Origin: CAWHJN01 sp963829705 | GTDB lineage: Bacteria > Bacteroidota > Rhodothermia > Rhodothermales > BA12 | Reading direction: 5' to 3' | NCBI GenBank assembly: GCA_963829705.1 | Contig: CAWHJN010000002.1 | Location: forward strand, 1-64,000 | Length of the DNA stretch: 64,000 bases | Shown here: piece by piece, positions 18,844-27,105 of the stretch | Layout of the letters: each line of letters starts with the position of its first letter | Numbering within the stretch: the stretch's first letter is position 1 | Position numbers and translations under genes: made by a program | The notes under the pieces: generated by a model | Databases searched by the model: none | The model's input: the letters and a program-made list of their open reading frames with translations, nothing else | Told to the model about the DNA's origin: nothing

Positions 18844-19503
18844 CTACTGCCCGGAAAGGAGGGCTTCGAGGCGCTGCTCGACGATCTCATCACGGTAGGC
18901 GTTGCGCTTCTGGTGCTGGGCGCGCAGAAAGCGCAGCTCGGCTTCGAGCAGCTCGATCTCGTGGAGGCGGTTGCGCTGCTTGACGTCGAACGTCTCGCGC
19001 AGCGTGCGGCGGAGCTGGTGCGCGAGCGCCGCCCGCTGCGGATCTCCCACGGCCATCGAGCGGATCTGCGCGGCGTAGAGCGCAGCCGTCGCATCGAGGG
19101 CGAACTCCTGCTGCGCGGCGTAGCGCAGGTGCCGCGCCGCCTCGGGGTTACTCGTCCAGTCCACGGGCACGAACACGTAGCCGCCCGCCAGCACGTCGAG
19201 GGCGTGGTTGGCATCGAACACCACGTCGGGAGCGCGGGCAGGATGCCGGTCGAGCACGAAGCGTCCGTCCTCGACGCGGTAGCGCACGCCGCCTACGTCG
19301 AAGGAGGCGTCGGCAGATCCCGAGTACGCCATCGTACCGTTGATGCGGCGCAGGTCGAGCGTCGGCGGCAGCGCGTCCTCGGCGATGGTGCGCCCGTCGA
19401 TGCGGAGCCTGCCGCGTTCGAGCGAGAGGCTGACCATGCCCTGGGCGCGCGCCACGTCGGTGGCGACGAGCGCGAGGATCAGGCAGGCGAGTCGGACGAA
19501 CAT
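18844..19503 (-). CDS. Secreted protein of unknown function downstream of the sigma/anti-sigma pair
   Basis: The start at 19503 gives 219 residues with signal peptide MFVRLACLILALVATDVARAQ. Residues about 20-120 look beta-rich (MAYSGSADASFDVGGVRYRVEDGRFVLD). Residues about 130-215 look like a helical, heavily charged coiled coil (RNRLHEIELLEAELRFLRAQHQKRNAYRDEIVEQ). I do not recognise the family. Its position third in an ECF sigma/anti-sigma operon, with an exported coiled coil, suggests a periplasmic partner such as a Spy/CpxP-like or sensor protein; this is inference. Confidence 0.7.
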   Translation of the reverse strand: MFVRLACLILALVATDVARAQGMVSLSLERGRLRIDGRTIAEDALPPTLDLRRINGTMAYSGSADASFDVGGVRYRVEDGRFVLDRHPARAPDVVFDANHALDVLAGGYVFVPVDWTSNPEAARHLRYAAQQEFALDATAALYAAQIRSMAVGDPQRAALAHQLRRTLRETFDVKQRNRLHEIELLEAELRFLRAQHQKRNAYRDEIVEQRLEALLSGQ

Positions 19504-19555
19504 GGGCGGAGGGTCAAAACAGACGACACACCGAAGAACGTGCGCGGGGCGCTCG

Positions 19556-20197
19556 TCATTGTGCGCGGCGGTTGCCTGCCTGCGTGAACACGCCCGGCCC
19601 GGACGTGCCGAGGCGGAGGTCGGCGCCGGGCGCGTCCCACAGCGTGCTGTCGAGGCGGGCGCGCAACTCGGCGGTCTTGCGCTCGAGCGCGTCGAGGGCG
19701 GCGCGGTCGCTGTCCCACGCGAGCGCGGCGGGCGGCGCGGGCGCGGCCTGCGTCGGCACGGCGAGGACTTCTTCCGTGGAGACGGCCTCCGGCAGATCGG
19801 CGACGGGCAACGGCGCGACGTACTCGGCGGCCACACCTGGGGCCGCGTCGGGCACAGGCGAGGACGTGAACGGCACCACGACGAGCGCCACCACGACCGA
19901 CAGCGACACGGCGACGAGGGCAGCAGCGCGGCGCAGCGTCCGGCGGCGGGCGACGGGTGCGCGGTCGGCCCGCTGACCGGGGCGCGTGTGCGTGGGCGGC
20001 GCGGCGGCGGCGAAGATGGCCTCCAGCACAGCGGCATCGGGGCGCACGCGCGGACGGTGGTCCATCCAGAAACGCGCCTCGGCCAGCGCGGCGGCGTCGG
20101 GATCAGAGGCCGCTTCCGGAGCGGCTTCGGCTTCGCCGTACAGGCGGAGGATGGTTTGTAGCTGTGGATCCATCGCGTGCGGAGTGGGAGGTTTCAT
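19556..20197 (-). CDS. Probable membrane-bound anti-sigma factor
   Basis: About 213 residues, starting at the ATG at 20197, 5 bases after the sigma factor stop (an internal ATG at 20173 is possible). The cytoplasmic N-terminus (about 1-85) is acidic and helical, one transmembrane helix follows (AALVAVSLSVVVALVVVPF, about 92-110), and the periplasmic tail is Pro/Ala-rich with a charged helix (DRAALDALERKTAELRARLDS). This is the standard anti-sigma layout. No zinc HxxxCxxC motif is seen, so the call rests on position and topology. Confidence 0.72.
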   Translation of the reverse strand: MKPPTPHAMDPQLQTILRLYGEAEAAPEAASDPDAAALAEARFWMDHRPRVRPDAAVLEAIFAAAAPPTHTRPGQRADRAPVARRRTLRRAAALVAVSLSVVVALVVVPFTSSPVPDAAPGVAAEYVAPLPVADLPEAVSTEEVLAVPTQAAPAPPAALAWDSDRAALDALERKTAELRARLDSTLWDAPGADLRLGTSGPGVFTQAGNRRAQ

Positions 20198-20202
20198 GAG
20201 GG

Positions 20203-20814
20203 TCAGTCGCCGTATTCGGTGAGCTGGTCTTTGCCCGCGTGCGTCATCATCTTGCGCAGGTTGAGCAGCGCGTAGCGCATCCGCCCCAGTGCGGTGTTGA
20301 TGGAGCAGTCGGTCAGCTCGGCGATTTCGCGGAAGGTCATGTCGGTCTCGTGGCGCAGCAGCAGCACCTCGCGCTGCTCGGGCGGCAGCTTCTCGATGCA
20401 CGCTTCGAGAAACGCGCTTCGCTCGCCGGAGAACATCTGCTCGTCTGCGGAAACGGCGTCCTCGTCCGTCAGACGTTCCCAGAACGGCGTGCCCTCTTCG
20501 TCGCCCTGCGGCGACACGTCCACCCATTTCTTCCGGCTGCGGAAGTAGTCGAGCGCGGCGTTGCGGGCGATCCGCATGGCCCACGAGAGCCACCGACCGT
20601 TGTGGGTGTAGGTGCCCCGCATCTTGTTCATCGCCGAGATGACGCGGAAAAACGTCTCCTGAAAGAGATCGTTGGCGACGTCGCGGTCGCGCACCATGCC
20701 GAGCAGGTAGCCAAAAATGCGTTCCTGGTGCCGCTCGACGAGCTGCCGAAACGCGGCCTGATCGCCGGTTTCGAGGTAGCGGGAAACGAGGTCTTCGTCG
20801 CTGCCGGAGTGCAT
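20203..20814 (-). CDS. ECF sigma factor, RpoE-like
   Basis: A 203-residue group 4 sigma factor. Region 2 lies at about 20-95 (RHQERIFGYLLGMVRDRDVANDLFQETFFRV, then RWLSWAMRIARNAALDYFR). Region 4 lies at about 140-190 (LPPEQREVLLLRHETDMTFREIAELTDCSINTALGRMRYAL). The linker is unusually long and acidic. The ATG at 20814 is chosen over the open upstream frame because it gives the usual short lead-in. It heads a seven-gene collinear block ending at 15925 that includes a cell-wall amidase, so an envelope-stress role is likely but inferred. Confidence 0.93.
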   Translation of the reverse strand: MHSGSDEDLVSRYLETGDQAAFRQLVERHQERIFGYLLGMVRDRDVANDLFQETFFRVISAMNKMRGTYTHNGRWLSWAMRIARNAALDYFRSRKKWVDVSPQGDEEGTPFWERLTDEDAVSADEQMFSGERSAFLEACIEKLPPEQREVLLLRHETDMTFREIAELTDCSINTALGRMRYALLNLRKMMTHAGKDQLTEYGD

Positions 20815-21023
20815 AGGTCGGTGGTGAGGCAGAGGGACGCGCGGGGAGCCCGGAGTCAACGGCGGCGCGGCGCCTCTTATTGTAGGAGGGAAGATAGGAC
20901 GCGGAATTCCTTCGCAAAATCTCCTCCGACACCCGCGAGCGCACTGGCGGGCCCGAAACGCGCTCCCGGCGGCCGTCCGGTGTTCACTCGCCACGCCAGC
21001 GCGTAGGCATTTGAGGACAGCGC

Positions 21024-22406
21024 CTATCGCGCCTCACCCGCGCGCCACTTTTCGATGGCGCGCTGCCAGAGACGCTGGTAGACGTTCGAGCGGTCGAGCA
21101 CGTAGTGGACGAACGGCGTGTCGGCGTCGGCCATCCGCACGCGCTGAAAGACGTACGTGCGCGTCGCGTCGCCGTCGTCGAACGAGTAGTGCCACTCCTC
21201 GCGGTCGGGCCACGTCTCGACGTGCAGCGGCGCGCCGAGGACGACGTAGACCATGCCGCGGTCGGTTTTCCAGCCCGGCTTGAAGGCGCTGAAACGGAGG
21301 TTAGCCTCCTCGACGCGCGCGTAGTAGCGGCGCATGAGCGCGGCGGCAGCCTCGCGGTTGGGCGCGGCGCGGCCCCAGAACGTGTCGAACGCCTCGCGCA
21401 TGGCCTCGGGCGTTTCTGCCTTGCGGATCGCCCGTGCTTCGCGCCGCGTGAGCAGGTAGCCCAGCGCCTCCACCATCTCGCCGAGCGTGGCGATGCGCGG
21501 GAAGTCGGGGGGCTGGACGGCCAGCACGCGGGTACGCTCGGCGGGCTTCTCCAGCCCCTCGATGTCGATTTCGATCCGGTAGAGGCCGGGCGCGAGGCGC
21601 GGTAACCCGAACTCGACGGTGACTTCATCGGCCGCTCCGCGCAGCGGCTGCCGCGACGCCTGGAGGGTGTCGGCACGCTCGGTGCGGACGCCCCGGTAGG
21701 CCAGCGACCCGATGCCGCCGTAGCCGTACGGCACCTCCGCCGCCAGCGTGTCGGTTTCGAAGGCCAGTACGCGCAGTACGACGACGGCTTCTGTTCCTGC
21801 GGGTACGTCGCTGCACGTCACCGAGGCGCGCAGCGTGTCGAGACGGGCGGGCGCGTAGAGCGACACGAGAGGCCGCAGCGTGTCGCCGCGCAGACGCGCG
21901 CCCAGCCGGACGGGCGAGATCGTGAAGGTACCGGGCTCGGGAATCGTCACGCGGACGCGCTGCCGCGCCGCCTCGCCCCCACCCTCCTCGTCGCGAGCGA
22001 CGACCTCGGCCACGTACACGCCCGGCAGCGCAGTTAGCCGGTGGTGCGTCAGGTGCGCCCGGTAGGTGCGCGTCCCGTCGAACGACAAAGCCCGCAGCGT
22101 GTCGCGGACATGCTGCTCGTCGATGAGTGCGCCTGTGTCCTCGTCGCGCAGCTCGATGTCGAGCGTGTAGCGGGCGGCAAACGCGCCCCGCCCTTCTTCA
22201 AACACCAGCGTGGCCGGTGGAATACCCACCCAGATCGTCACGCCCGCGCTGTCGGGAAACGCCTCGATGTCGAGGGAAAGGCGACCTTTCGCGTACGCTG
22301 CCGTCCTGCCTGCGAACGGCGCGTCGAGCGGGTCGGCGGTACGGCACCCGGCGGCGAGCAGCAGCGCAAGCGTACCCGCCAGCACGCCCGTCCGCACGGT
22401 GGACAC
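21024..22406 (-). CDS. GWxTD domain lipoprotein
   Basis: About 460 residues from a GTG at 22406, which lies 4 bases after the tpiA stop and gives a lipobox-type signal (TGVLAGTLALLLAAGC). The first 300 residues are beta-rich, with Ig/macroglobulin-like strands (YVAEVVARDEEGG, LYRIEIDIEG). The C-terminal GWxTD domain begins about residue 340 with LRFSAFKPGWKTDRGMVYVVLGAP and ends VYQRLWQRAIEKWR. The GWxTD family is widespread in Bacteroidota and relatives, with no established activity. Likely cotranscribed with tpiA and the TlpA-like gene. Confidence 0.87.
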   Translation of the reverse strand: MSTVRTGVLAGTLALLLAAGCRTADPLDAPFAGRTAAYAKGRLSLDIEAFPDSAGVTIWVGIPPATLVFEEGRGAFAARYTLDIELRDEDTGALIDEQHVRDTLRALSFDGTRTYRAHLTHHRLTALPGVYVAEVVARDEEGGGEAARQRVRVTIPEPGTFTISPVRLGARLRGDTLRPLVSLYAPARLDTLRASVTCSDVPAGTEAVVVLRVLAFETDTLAAEVPYGYGGIGSLAYRGVRTERADTLQASRQPLRGAADEVTVEFGLPRLAPGLYRIEIDIEGLEKPAERTRVLAVQPPDFPRIATLGEMVEALGYLLTRREARAIRKAETPEAMREAFDTFWGRAAPNREAAAALMRRYYARVEEANLRFSAFKPGWKTDRGMVYVVLGAPLHVETWPDREEWHYSFDDGDATRTYVFQRVRMADADTPFVHYVLDRSNVYQRLWQRAIEKWRAGEAR

Positions 22407-22410
22407 CGGA

Positions 22411-23166
22411 TCAGCGCGACGCCCGCGCAGCCTCGACGATGGCGGCGAACGCATCGGCGTCCAGACTCGCGCCGCCGATGAGGCCGCCGTCAACGTCGGG
22501 TTGGGCGAGCAGGTCGGCGGCATTGCCGGGCTTCATGCTGCCGCCGTAGAGCAGCGGGATGGCCGCGGCGGTGCCAGCGTCGTAGTGCGCCCGCAGCCAT
22601 GCCCGGAGCGCGGCGTGCATCTCCTGCGCCTGCGCGGGCGTGGCCGTCTCGCCGGTGCCGATGGCCCAGACGGGCTCGTAGGCCACGACGGTTTTGAGCG
22701 CCTCTGCCGCCGTGAGGTTTTGATAGACGGCCTCCACCTGCCGTTCCACGACGGTCTGCGCTTGGGCGCTCTTGCGCTCGTCGAGCGTCTCACCCACACA
22801 CACGATGGGGATCAGGCCGTGTTTGAGCGCCTGTCGCGTTTTGCGTGCCACCTCGCCGTCGCCGTCGCCGTAGTGCTGCCGCCGCTCCGAGTGCCCGACG
22901 ATCACGTAGTCGCAGCCCACCGATTCGAGCATCGCCGCCGACACTTCGCCGGTGAAGGCGCCCTCGTCCTCCTCGGCCACGTTCTGCGCGCCCAGCGCGA
23001 CCTGCGAGGCCCGCAGCGCGTTGTAGACGGCATCGAGGCTCACGAACGGCGGGCACACCACCACATCCACGCCCGGCGCATCGCCCACCGCTGCCGCGAC
23101 GGCCTCGGCCAGCCGCACGGCACCCGCGAGGTCGGTGTTCATCTTCCAGTTTCCGGCGATCATCAT
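22411..23166 (-). CDS. tpiA: Triosephosphate isomerase
   Basis: The glycolytic interconversion of dihydroxyacetone phosphate and glyceraldehyde-3-phosphate. The protein is 251 residues starting MMIAGNWKMN (K8 in the active site). IVGHSERRQHYGD carries the catalytic His, AYEPVWAIGTG the catalytic Glu, and LLYGGSMKPGNA and GGLIGGASL bind phosphate. It starts 5 bases after the TlpA-like gene stop and ends 4 bases before the GWxTD gene, a tight three-gene operon. Confidence 0.96.
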   Translation of the reverse strand: MMIAGNWKMNTDLAGAVRLAEAVAAAVGDAPGVDVVVCPPFVSLDAVYNALRASQVALGAQNVAEEDEGAFTGEVSAAMLESVGCDYVIVGHSERRQHYGDGDGEVARKTRQALKHGLIPIVCVGETLDERKSAQAQTVVERQVEAVYQNLTAAEALKTVVAYEPVWAIGTGETATPAQAQEMHAALRAWLRAHYDAGTAAAIPLLYGGSMKPGNAADLLAQPDVDGGLIGGASLDADAFAAIVEAARASR

Positions 23167-23171
23167 GGGCG

Positions 23172-24536
23172 TCAGGAGGCAGGGGTGAGGCCCAGCAAGG
23201 TAAGCACGTCCTGGGCCAGCTGCGGCACGAGCGGGCCGACGTACTTGGCCAGGATGGTGCCGTCGGGGGCGATGAGGTAGCGCGTGGGCAGCATGTGGAC
23301 GTTGTACTGCCGGGCGAGTTCGCCCTCCAGCCCGCCGGACGCGACGACGCGCGCACCCGTGATGGGCGTCTGCGAGAAAAACGCCCGTGACAGCAGCGAA
23401 TCCGCGTCCACGGACACCGAGACGAACGTGAACGGCTCGTCGGCCAGCGCTTGTTCGAGCGCGAGGCGCATGTCGAGTTGCTGCCGGAAGGCCTCGCTCG
23501 CCGGGCTGAAAAACTCCAGCACCACCACGCGCCCGCGCAAACTGTCGAGCGCGACAGTGCGCCCCCTGTCCGTCCGCGCGGCGAACGCCGGCGCTTTCTT
23601 GCCCGGCAGCAGCGTCTCGGCCTCGTACGACGCCCGCTCCGCCCACGCGGCCCACTCCGATTTCGGGTACCGCTCGCGCAGCTTGCGCGCCTCCGCCACC
23701 GCCGCGTCGCCCTGGAGACTGTCGAGCCGCGCCGTCACGATCTCCGCCTGGAGCGCCGCCGCGTCGTCAACGTCGGCCCGGTCGCGGAAGGATTCGAGCA
23801 GCCGGATGGAAGCGCCCTGCCCCGCCAGCCGCGCCTGCCCGCGCCGCGCCGCCTGCGCGACGGTGACGAAGCCCGGGTTTTCGGGCGCGATCTCCTGCGC
23901 CCGCGCCACCATCAGGCTGTCGTCCCAGCCGTCGAGCATCACGATGCTCTCGGCGGCGCCCAGCGCCTCGGCGACGGTGCCGGGATACCCCTCGCGTAGG
24001 CTCCACAGAATGTTGCTCGCCTGCGCCGTCGCGTTGCCGAGCCGAGCGAGGGCATCCGGCTGGCCCACGGCCTCGCGCAGCGTGCTTTCGTAGAGCGCAC
24101 GGGCGTTGCGATACGCCGTCCACGCATCGTTCTCGCGCGAGCGGATCCGCAGGGGCCGCGACGTGACGGGAAACGCGAACCGGACCGTCGCACTGTCGCC
24201 ATCGGCCACCACGAGTTCGTCGAGTTTGATGGGCTGCTTCTCGTAGAGCAGCACGAGGGGATAGACGCCCGCGTCCGCTGCCGTCACAGTGAGCGCGAAC
24301 GTGCCATCCGCCCGAACCGGCGCGCTGCCCAGCGTGTCGGTGCCCGCAGCGCTCCCGGTAAACACGACGATGGAAAACTGCTCCGGGCGCGTGGTAGCCG
24401 CGAGCGTGTCAGCCACGACGAGCGTGCCGCTGAGGTAGCTGGTGACCTCGGGTTGGGACACCCTTTCGGCACCGCACGCCCCGAGCAACACCGACAGGAC
24501 GACGAGAACGCGCAGGCGCAGGGTTGTAAGCACCAC
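23172..24536 (-). CDS. TlpA-like thioredoxin-fold lipoprotein lacking the CxxC motif
   Basis: About 454 residues from one of two adjacent GTG codons (24536 or 24533), with lipobox VLSVLLGAC. A DUF4369-like beta domain covers about 30-130, a helical middle about 130-310, and a TlpA/AhpC-type thioredoxin fold the last 130 residues (GKKAPAFAARTDRGRTVALD, then VVVLEFFSPASEAFRQQ, FVSVSVDAD, HMLPTRYLIAPDG). Where TlpA proteins have WCxxC, this one has SPASEAF, so it cannot be a dithiol oxidoreductase. The cis-Pro region (LPT) is kept, suggesting a binding rather than redox role. Confidence 0.82.
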   Translation of the reverse strand: MVLTTLRLRVLVVLSVLLGACGAERVSQPEVTSYLSGTLVVADTLAATTRPEQFSIVVFTGSAAGTDTLGSAPVRADGTFALTVTAADAGVYPLVLLYEKQPIKLDELVVADGDSATVRFAFPVTSRPLRIRSRENDAWTAYRNARALYESTLREAVGQPDALARLGNATAQASNILWSLREGYPGTVAEALGAAESIVMLDGWDDSLMVARAQEIAPENPGFVTVAQAARRGQARLAGQGASIRLLESFRDRADVDDAAALQAEIVTARLDSLQGDAAVAEARKLRERYPKSEWAAWAERASYEAETLLPGKKAPAFAARTDRGRTVALDSLRGRVVVLEFFSPASEAFRQQLDMRLALEQALADEPFTFVSVSVDADSLLSRAFFSQTPITGARVVASGGLEGELARQYNVHMLPTRYLIAPDGTILAKYVGPLVPQLAQDVLTLLGLTPAS

Positions 24537-24576
24537 AGGAGTTGGAAGGATAGCGGGACGGGCAGAGATGCAAACT

Positions 24577-24613
24577 AAAAACCCTCGCCTCCGGGTGGGA
24601 AGCGAGAGTTTTC
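24577..24613 (-). terminator. Terminator of the NamZ/SusCD locus
   Basis: An 11-bp imperfect stem AAAACTCTCGC / GCGAGGGTTTT with a 13-base loop, ending in a T run when read on the minus strand. It lies 125 bases after the stop of the last NamZ gene and upstream of the TlpA-like gene, so it would separate the two transcription units. The A/T arms make it potentially bidirectional. Confidence 0.7.
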
Positions 24614-24701
24614 GGTGCTCAAGATAGGGACTCGATCCTTCGGGCCCCATGTCCCTCCACGGAAACGTATCCCGCCTCGCACCAGCACGCAGTTACGTAC
24701 G

Positions 24702-24723
24702 AGGTTCGAGGTACCTCGAACCT
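24702..24723. repeat. 22-bp perfect palindrome
   Basis: Arms AGGTTCGAGGT and its exact complement with no loop, 15 bases after the stop of the NamZ gene at 24738. It may be a second, T-less hairpin of the 3' end or a protein-binding site; no other copy was noticed. Confidence 0.6.
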
Positions 24724-24737
24724 GCCCGCAGGGCGCT

Positions 24738-26012
24738 CTACTCGTAGAGCCAGTACCGCTCACTCGTCCGCCGAAACGCCTGGAGTTCGTCTGCCCAGGA
24801 TGCGAAGATCTCCTGTGGATGGTGCCCCCCTCGAATCATGTCCAGCACGCGGGGCGTGGCTGTCAGCCGGGCCATCACGGGCTCGTTCCACTCCAGCCGC
24901 TCCCCGTGGAGCGCCTGCACGGCCCACAGCATCGCAATGCCCGCCCGGTAGGGCTGAAAGCGGTCGCGGTCGGTGACGTTGAGGTAAAGCCCTCGCACGA
25001 TTTCCCCTGCCATGTAGGGATCGCGTCCATGAAACGGCGCGCGCGTCGGGGTAAACGTGACCGGCTCGAACCGCACGCCTTCCAGGCCGAGGCCGTTGAG
25101 CAGGTCGGCGGCGGCCTCGTGATCCAGCCACGGCGCGCCGATGTACTCGAATGGCTTCTCGGTGCCACGCCCTTCCGAAAGGTTGAGGCCCTCGAACAGG
25201 CACGTCCCGGCGTACGCCGTCACAGAGCGCAGCGTCGGCAGGTTGGGCGATGGCTTGATCCAATCCAGTCCGGTTTCGTCGAACCACATCGCCCGTTTCC
25301 AGCCGGTCATCTCGACGACGTGGAGATCGGCCTGCTGCCCGCCGCGCAGCATACGCTCGCCGTTGTAGAGCCGCGCCAGTTCGCCCATCGTCATGCCGTG
25401 CAGCACCGGCACCTTCGCGTACGCGCCGAAGCTGTAGGTGGAGGCGTCGTCGGTGACAAAGCCATCCATGTGCAGCCCCGTGAGCGGATTGGGCCGGTCG
25501 AGCACGACGATGGGGATGCCGTGCTCTGCCGCTGCTTCCATCACGAAGCCGAGGATGTTGACGTGTTCGTAGAAGCGCGCCCCCACCTCCTGGATGTCGA
25601 AAACGATGACGTCGACGCCTTCGAGCATCTCCGGGGCGGGCTTGTGGATGTCGCCGTAGAGCGAATACTTGCGCGCGCCTGTCGGCGCGTCGACCGTGGC
25701 GTCGGCGTCCGGAGAAAGCGAGTAGTCGTTCGTGCGGACGTCGAAGTTCATCCCGAACAGCGCCACCAGCTCCGCGCGCGGATAGGCAGCGATCGCGTCG
25801 GCGAGGTGAGTGCCGTCGGCGAGGCGGCTCGTGTGGTTGGCCACGAGCGCGACCTTCTTGCCGTCGATGAGCGCAGCGAATTCGGTGAGCAACCGGTCCG
25901 CGCCCACCACCACGGGGCGCTGAAGGGTCGGGGCGGTTCGCGCCTTTTTGGTGCCGACGCAGCCCACGGAAAGCACCAGCAACGCCAGCAGCACACTCGT
26001 TTGCCTGATCAT
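24738..26012 (-). CDS. NamZ-like (DUF1343/GH171) lipoprotein, divergent copy 1
   Basis: A 424-residue lipoprotein (ATG at 26012, lipobox LLVLSVGC). NamZ enzymes are exo-N-acetylmuramidases that release MurNAc from the non-reducing end of glycan strands. Family landmarks are VALVANHTSRLADGTH, YSLYGDIHKPAPEMLEGVDV, VVLDRPNPLTG, HGMTMGELARLYN, LNLSEGRGTEKPF and the C-terminal RYWLYE. At the position of the family motif FxPEHGxRG it reads FGMNFDVRT, so the conserved Glu-His-Gly is gone. It is the last gene of the locus, 70 bases after the aldo/keto reductase. It may be inactive, a binding protein, or changed in specificity. Confidence 0.85.
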   Translation of the reverse strand: MIRQTSVLLALLVLSVGCVGTKKARTAPTLQRPVVVGADRLLTEFAALIDGKKVALVANHTSRLADGTHLADAIAAYPRAELVALFGMNFDVRTNDYSLSPDADATVDAPTGARKYSLYGDIHKPAPEMLEGVDVIVFDIQEVGARFYEHVNILGFVMEAAAEHGIPIVVLDRPNPLTGLHMDGFVTDDASTYSFGAYAKVPVLHGMTMGELARLYNGERMLRGGQQADLHVVEMTGWKRAMWFDETGLDWIKPSPNLPTLRSVTAYAGTCLFEGLNLSEGRGTEKPFEYIGAPWLDHEAAADLLNGLGLEGVRFEPVTFTPTRAPFHGRDPYMAGEIVRGLYLNVTDRDRFQPYRAGIAMLWAVQALHGERLEWNEPVMARLTATPRVLDMIRGGHHPQEIFASWADELQAFRRTSERYWLYE

Positions 26013-26082
26013 TCCACGAAAAGGGTTGGGAGGAAGGCGCACCTCACGTGACGCCTGTGGGGACACGCGAGCGCGGTGCGGA

Positions 26083-27105
26083 CTACGCGCCCTCCTGCTC
26101 GCGCATGAAGCCGAGCAGCGCCTCCAGATCCGAGTCGAAGAGCCGGTGGAGGCGTTGCAGGTCCTCTTCGCCGAGCCGGACCAGACCGCTGGTGTTCTGG
26201 CGCGCCTGCTCGGGCGTTTTGATGCCGGGGATGACGGTGGCCACGCCGGGCGTGCTGAGGGCAAAGCTGAGGGCCAGCGCGGTCGGGTCGATGCCGCGCG
26301 CCTCGGCCATCGCCCACACGGGTTCGAGCGCAGCGAGCGCTTTCGCCAGCACGTCCGGCTTCAGGCGCAGGCTCCGGTGGTCGCGCGCGTCGAAGCGCGT
26401 CTGCGCGTCGAACGTGCCCGTGAGCAATCCGAACTGCAACGGCATCCGGGCGATGACGCCGTAGCCCTGCAGCGCCGCCTGCTCGATGAGCGCCCGCGCC
26501 CGCTGGTTGATGACGTTGAAGGCGATCTGCATCCCGTGGCCGAGGCCGTTTTCGAGCAGGAACTGCGCCTCGGGAAAGGGATCGTACGTACTCAACGAGA
26601 CACCCCAGTAGCGGATTTTGCCGTCGCGCCGCAGCGCCTCCATCGCCTCGACGCACGCGCCGTCTTCGAGGTCGGCCACGCGCGCCGAGTGGAGTTGGTA
26701 GTAGTCGATGGCGTCGCGCCGGAGTCGTTTCAGACTGCGCTCGCACGCCTCGACGATGTACGCCCGCCCGTACTCGCGGATGAAGGTGCCCGCGTCGTCG
26801 ACGTGGTGCCCCACTTTGGTTGCGATGACGACATCCTTGCGGTTGCCGAACGCTTTCCCGATCAGCGTCTCAGAATGCCCGAGGCCATACACGTCGGCGG
26901 TGTCGAAAAAGGTGATGCCCTGATCGACGGCGGTGTGCAACGCGCGAAGCGATTGGGCGTCGTCCACCGTTCCCCACCCGATAGGCGTATCGCCCGCCAT
27001 CGCCGGGCCTCCGATGCCCCACGCACCGAAGCCCACCTCGCTGACGTGCAAGTCAGTGTCTCCGAACCGGCGCGTTTCTACAGATTCTTTCATGGCTTCT
27101 TTCAT
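26083..27105 (-). CDS. Aldo/keto reductase
   Basis: A 340-residue NADPH-dependent oxidoreductase of the YdjG/YhdN type, cytosolic (no signal peptide). The catalytic tetrad is visible: Asp in FFDTADVYG (about 64), Tyr in the same motif (about 69), Lys in VIATKVGHH (about 96) and His in YYQLHSA (about 135). The NADP-binding end shows VIPGIKTPEQARQN. Its ATG overlaps the stop of the EEP gene (ATGA, 27102-27105), so translation is probably coupled. A role in reducing a sugar released by the locus is possible but inferred. Confidence 0.9.
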   Translation of the reverse strand: MKEAMKESVETRRFGDTDLHVSEVGFGAWGIGGPAMAGDTPIGWGTVDDAQSLRALHTAVDQGITFFDTADVYGLGHSETLIGKAFGNRKDVVIATKVGHHVDDAGTFIREYGRAYIVEACERSLKRLRRDAIDYYQLHSARVADLEDGACVEAMEALRRDGKIRYWGVSLSTYDPFPEAQFLLENGLGHGMQIAFNVINQRARALIEQAALQGYGVIARMPLQFGLLTGTFDAQTRFDARDHRSLRLKPDVLAKALAALEPVWAMAEARGIDPTALALSFALSTPGVATVIPGIKTPEQARQNTSGLVRLGEEDLQRLHRLFDSDLEALLGFMREQEGA

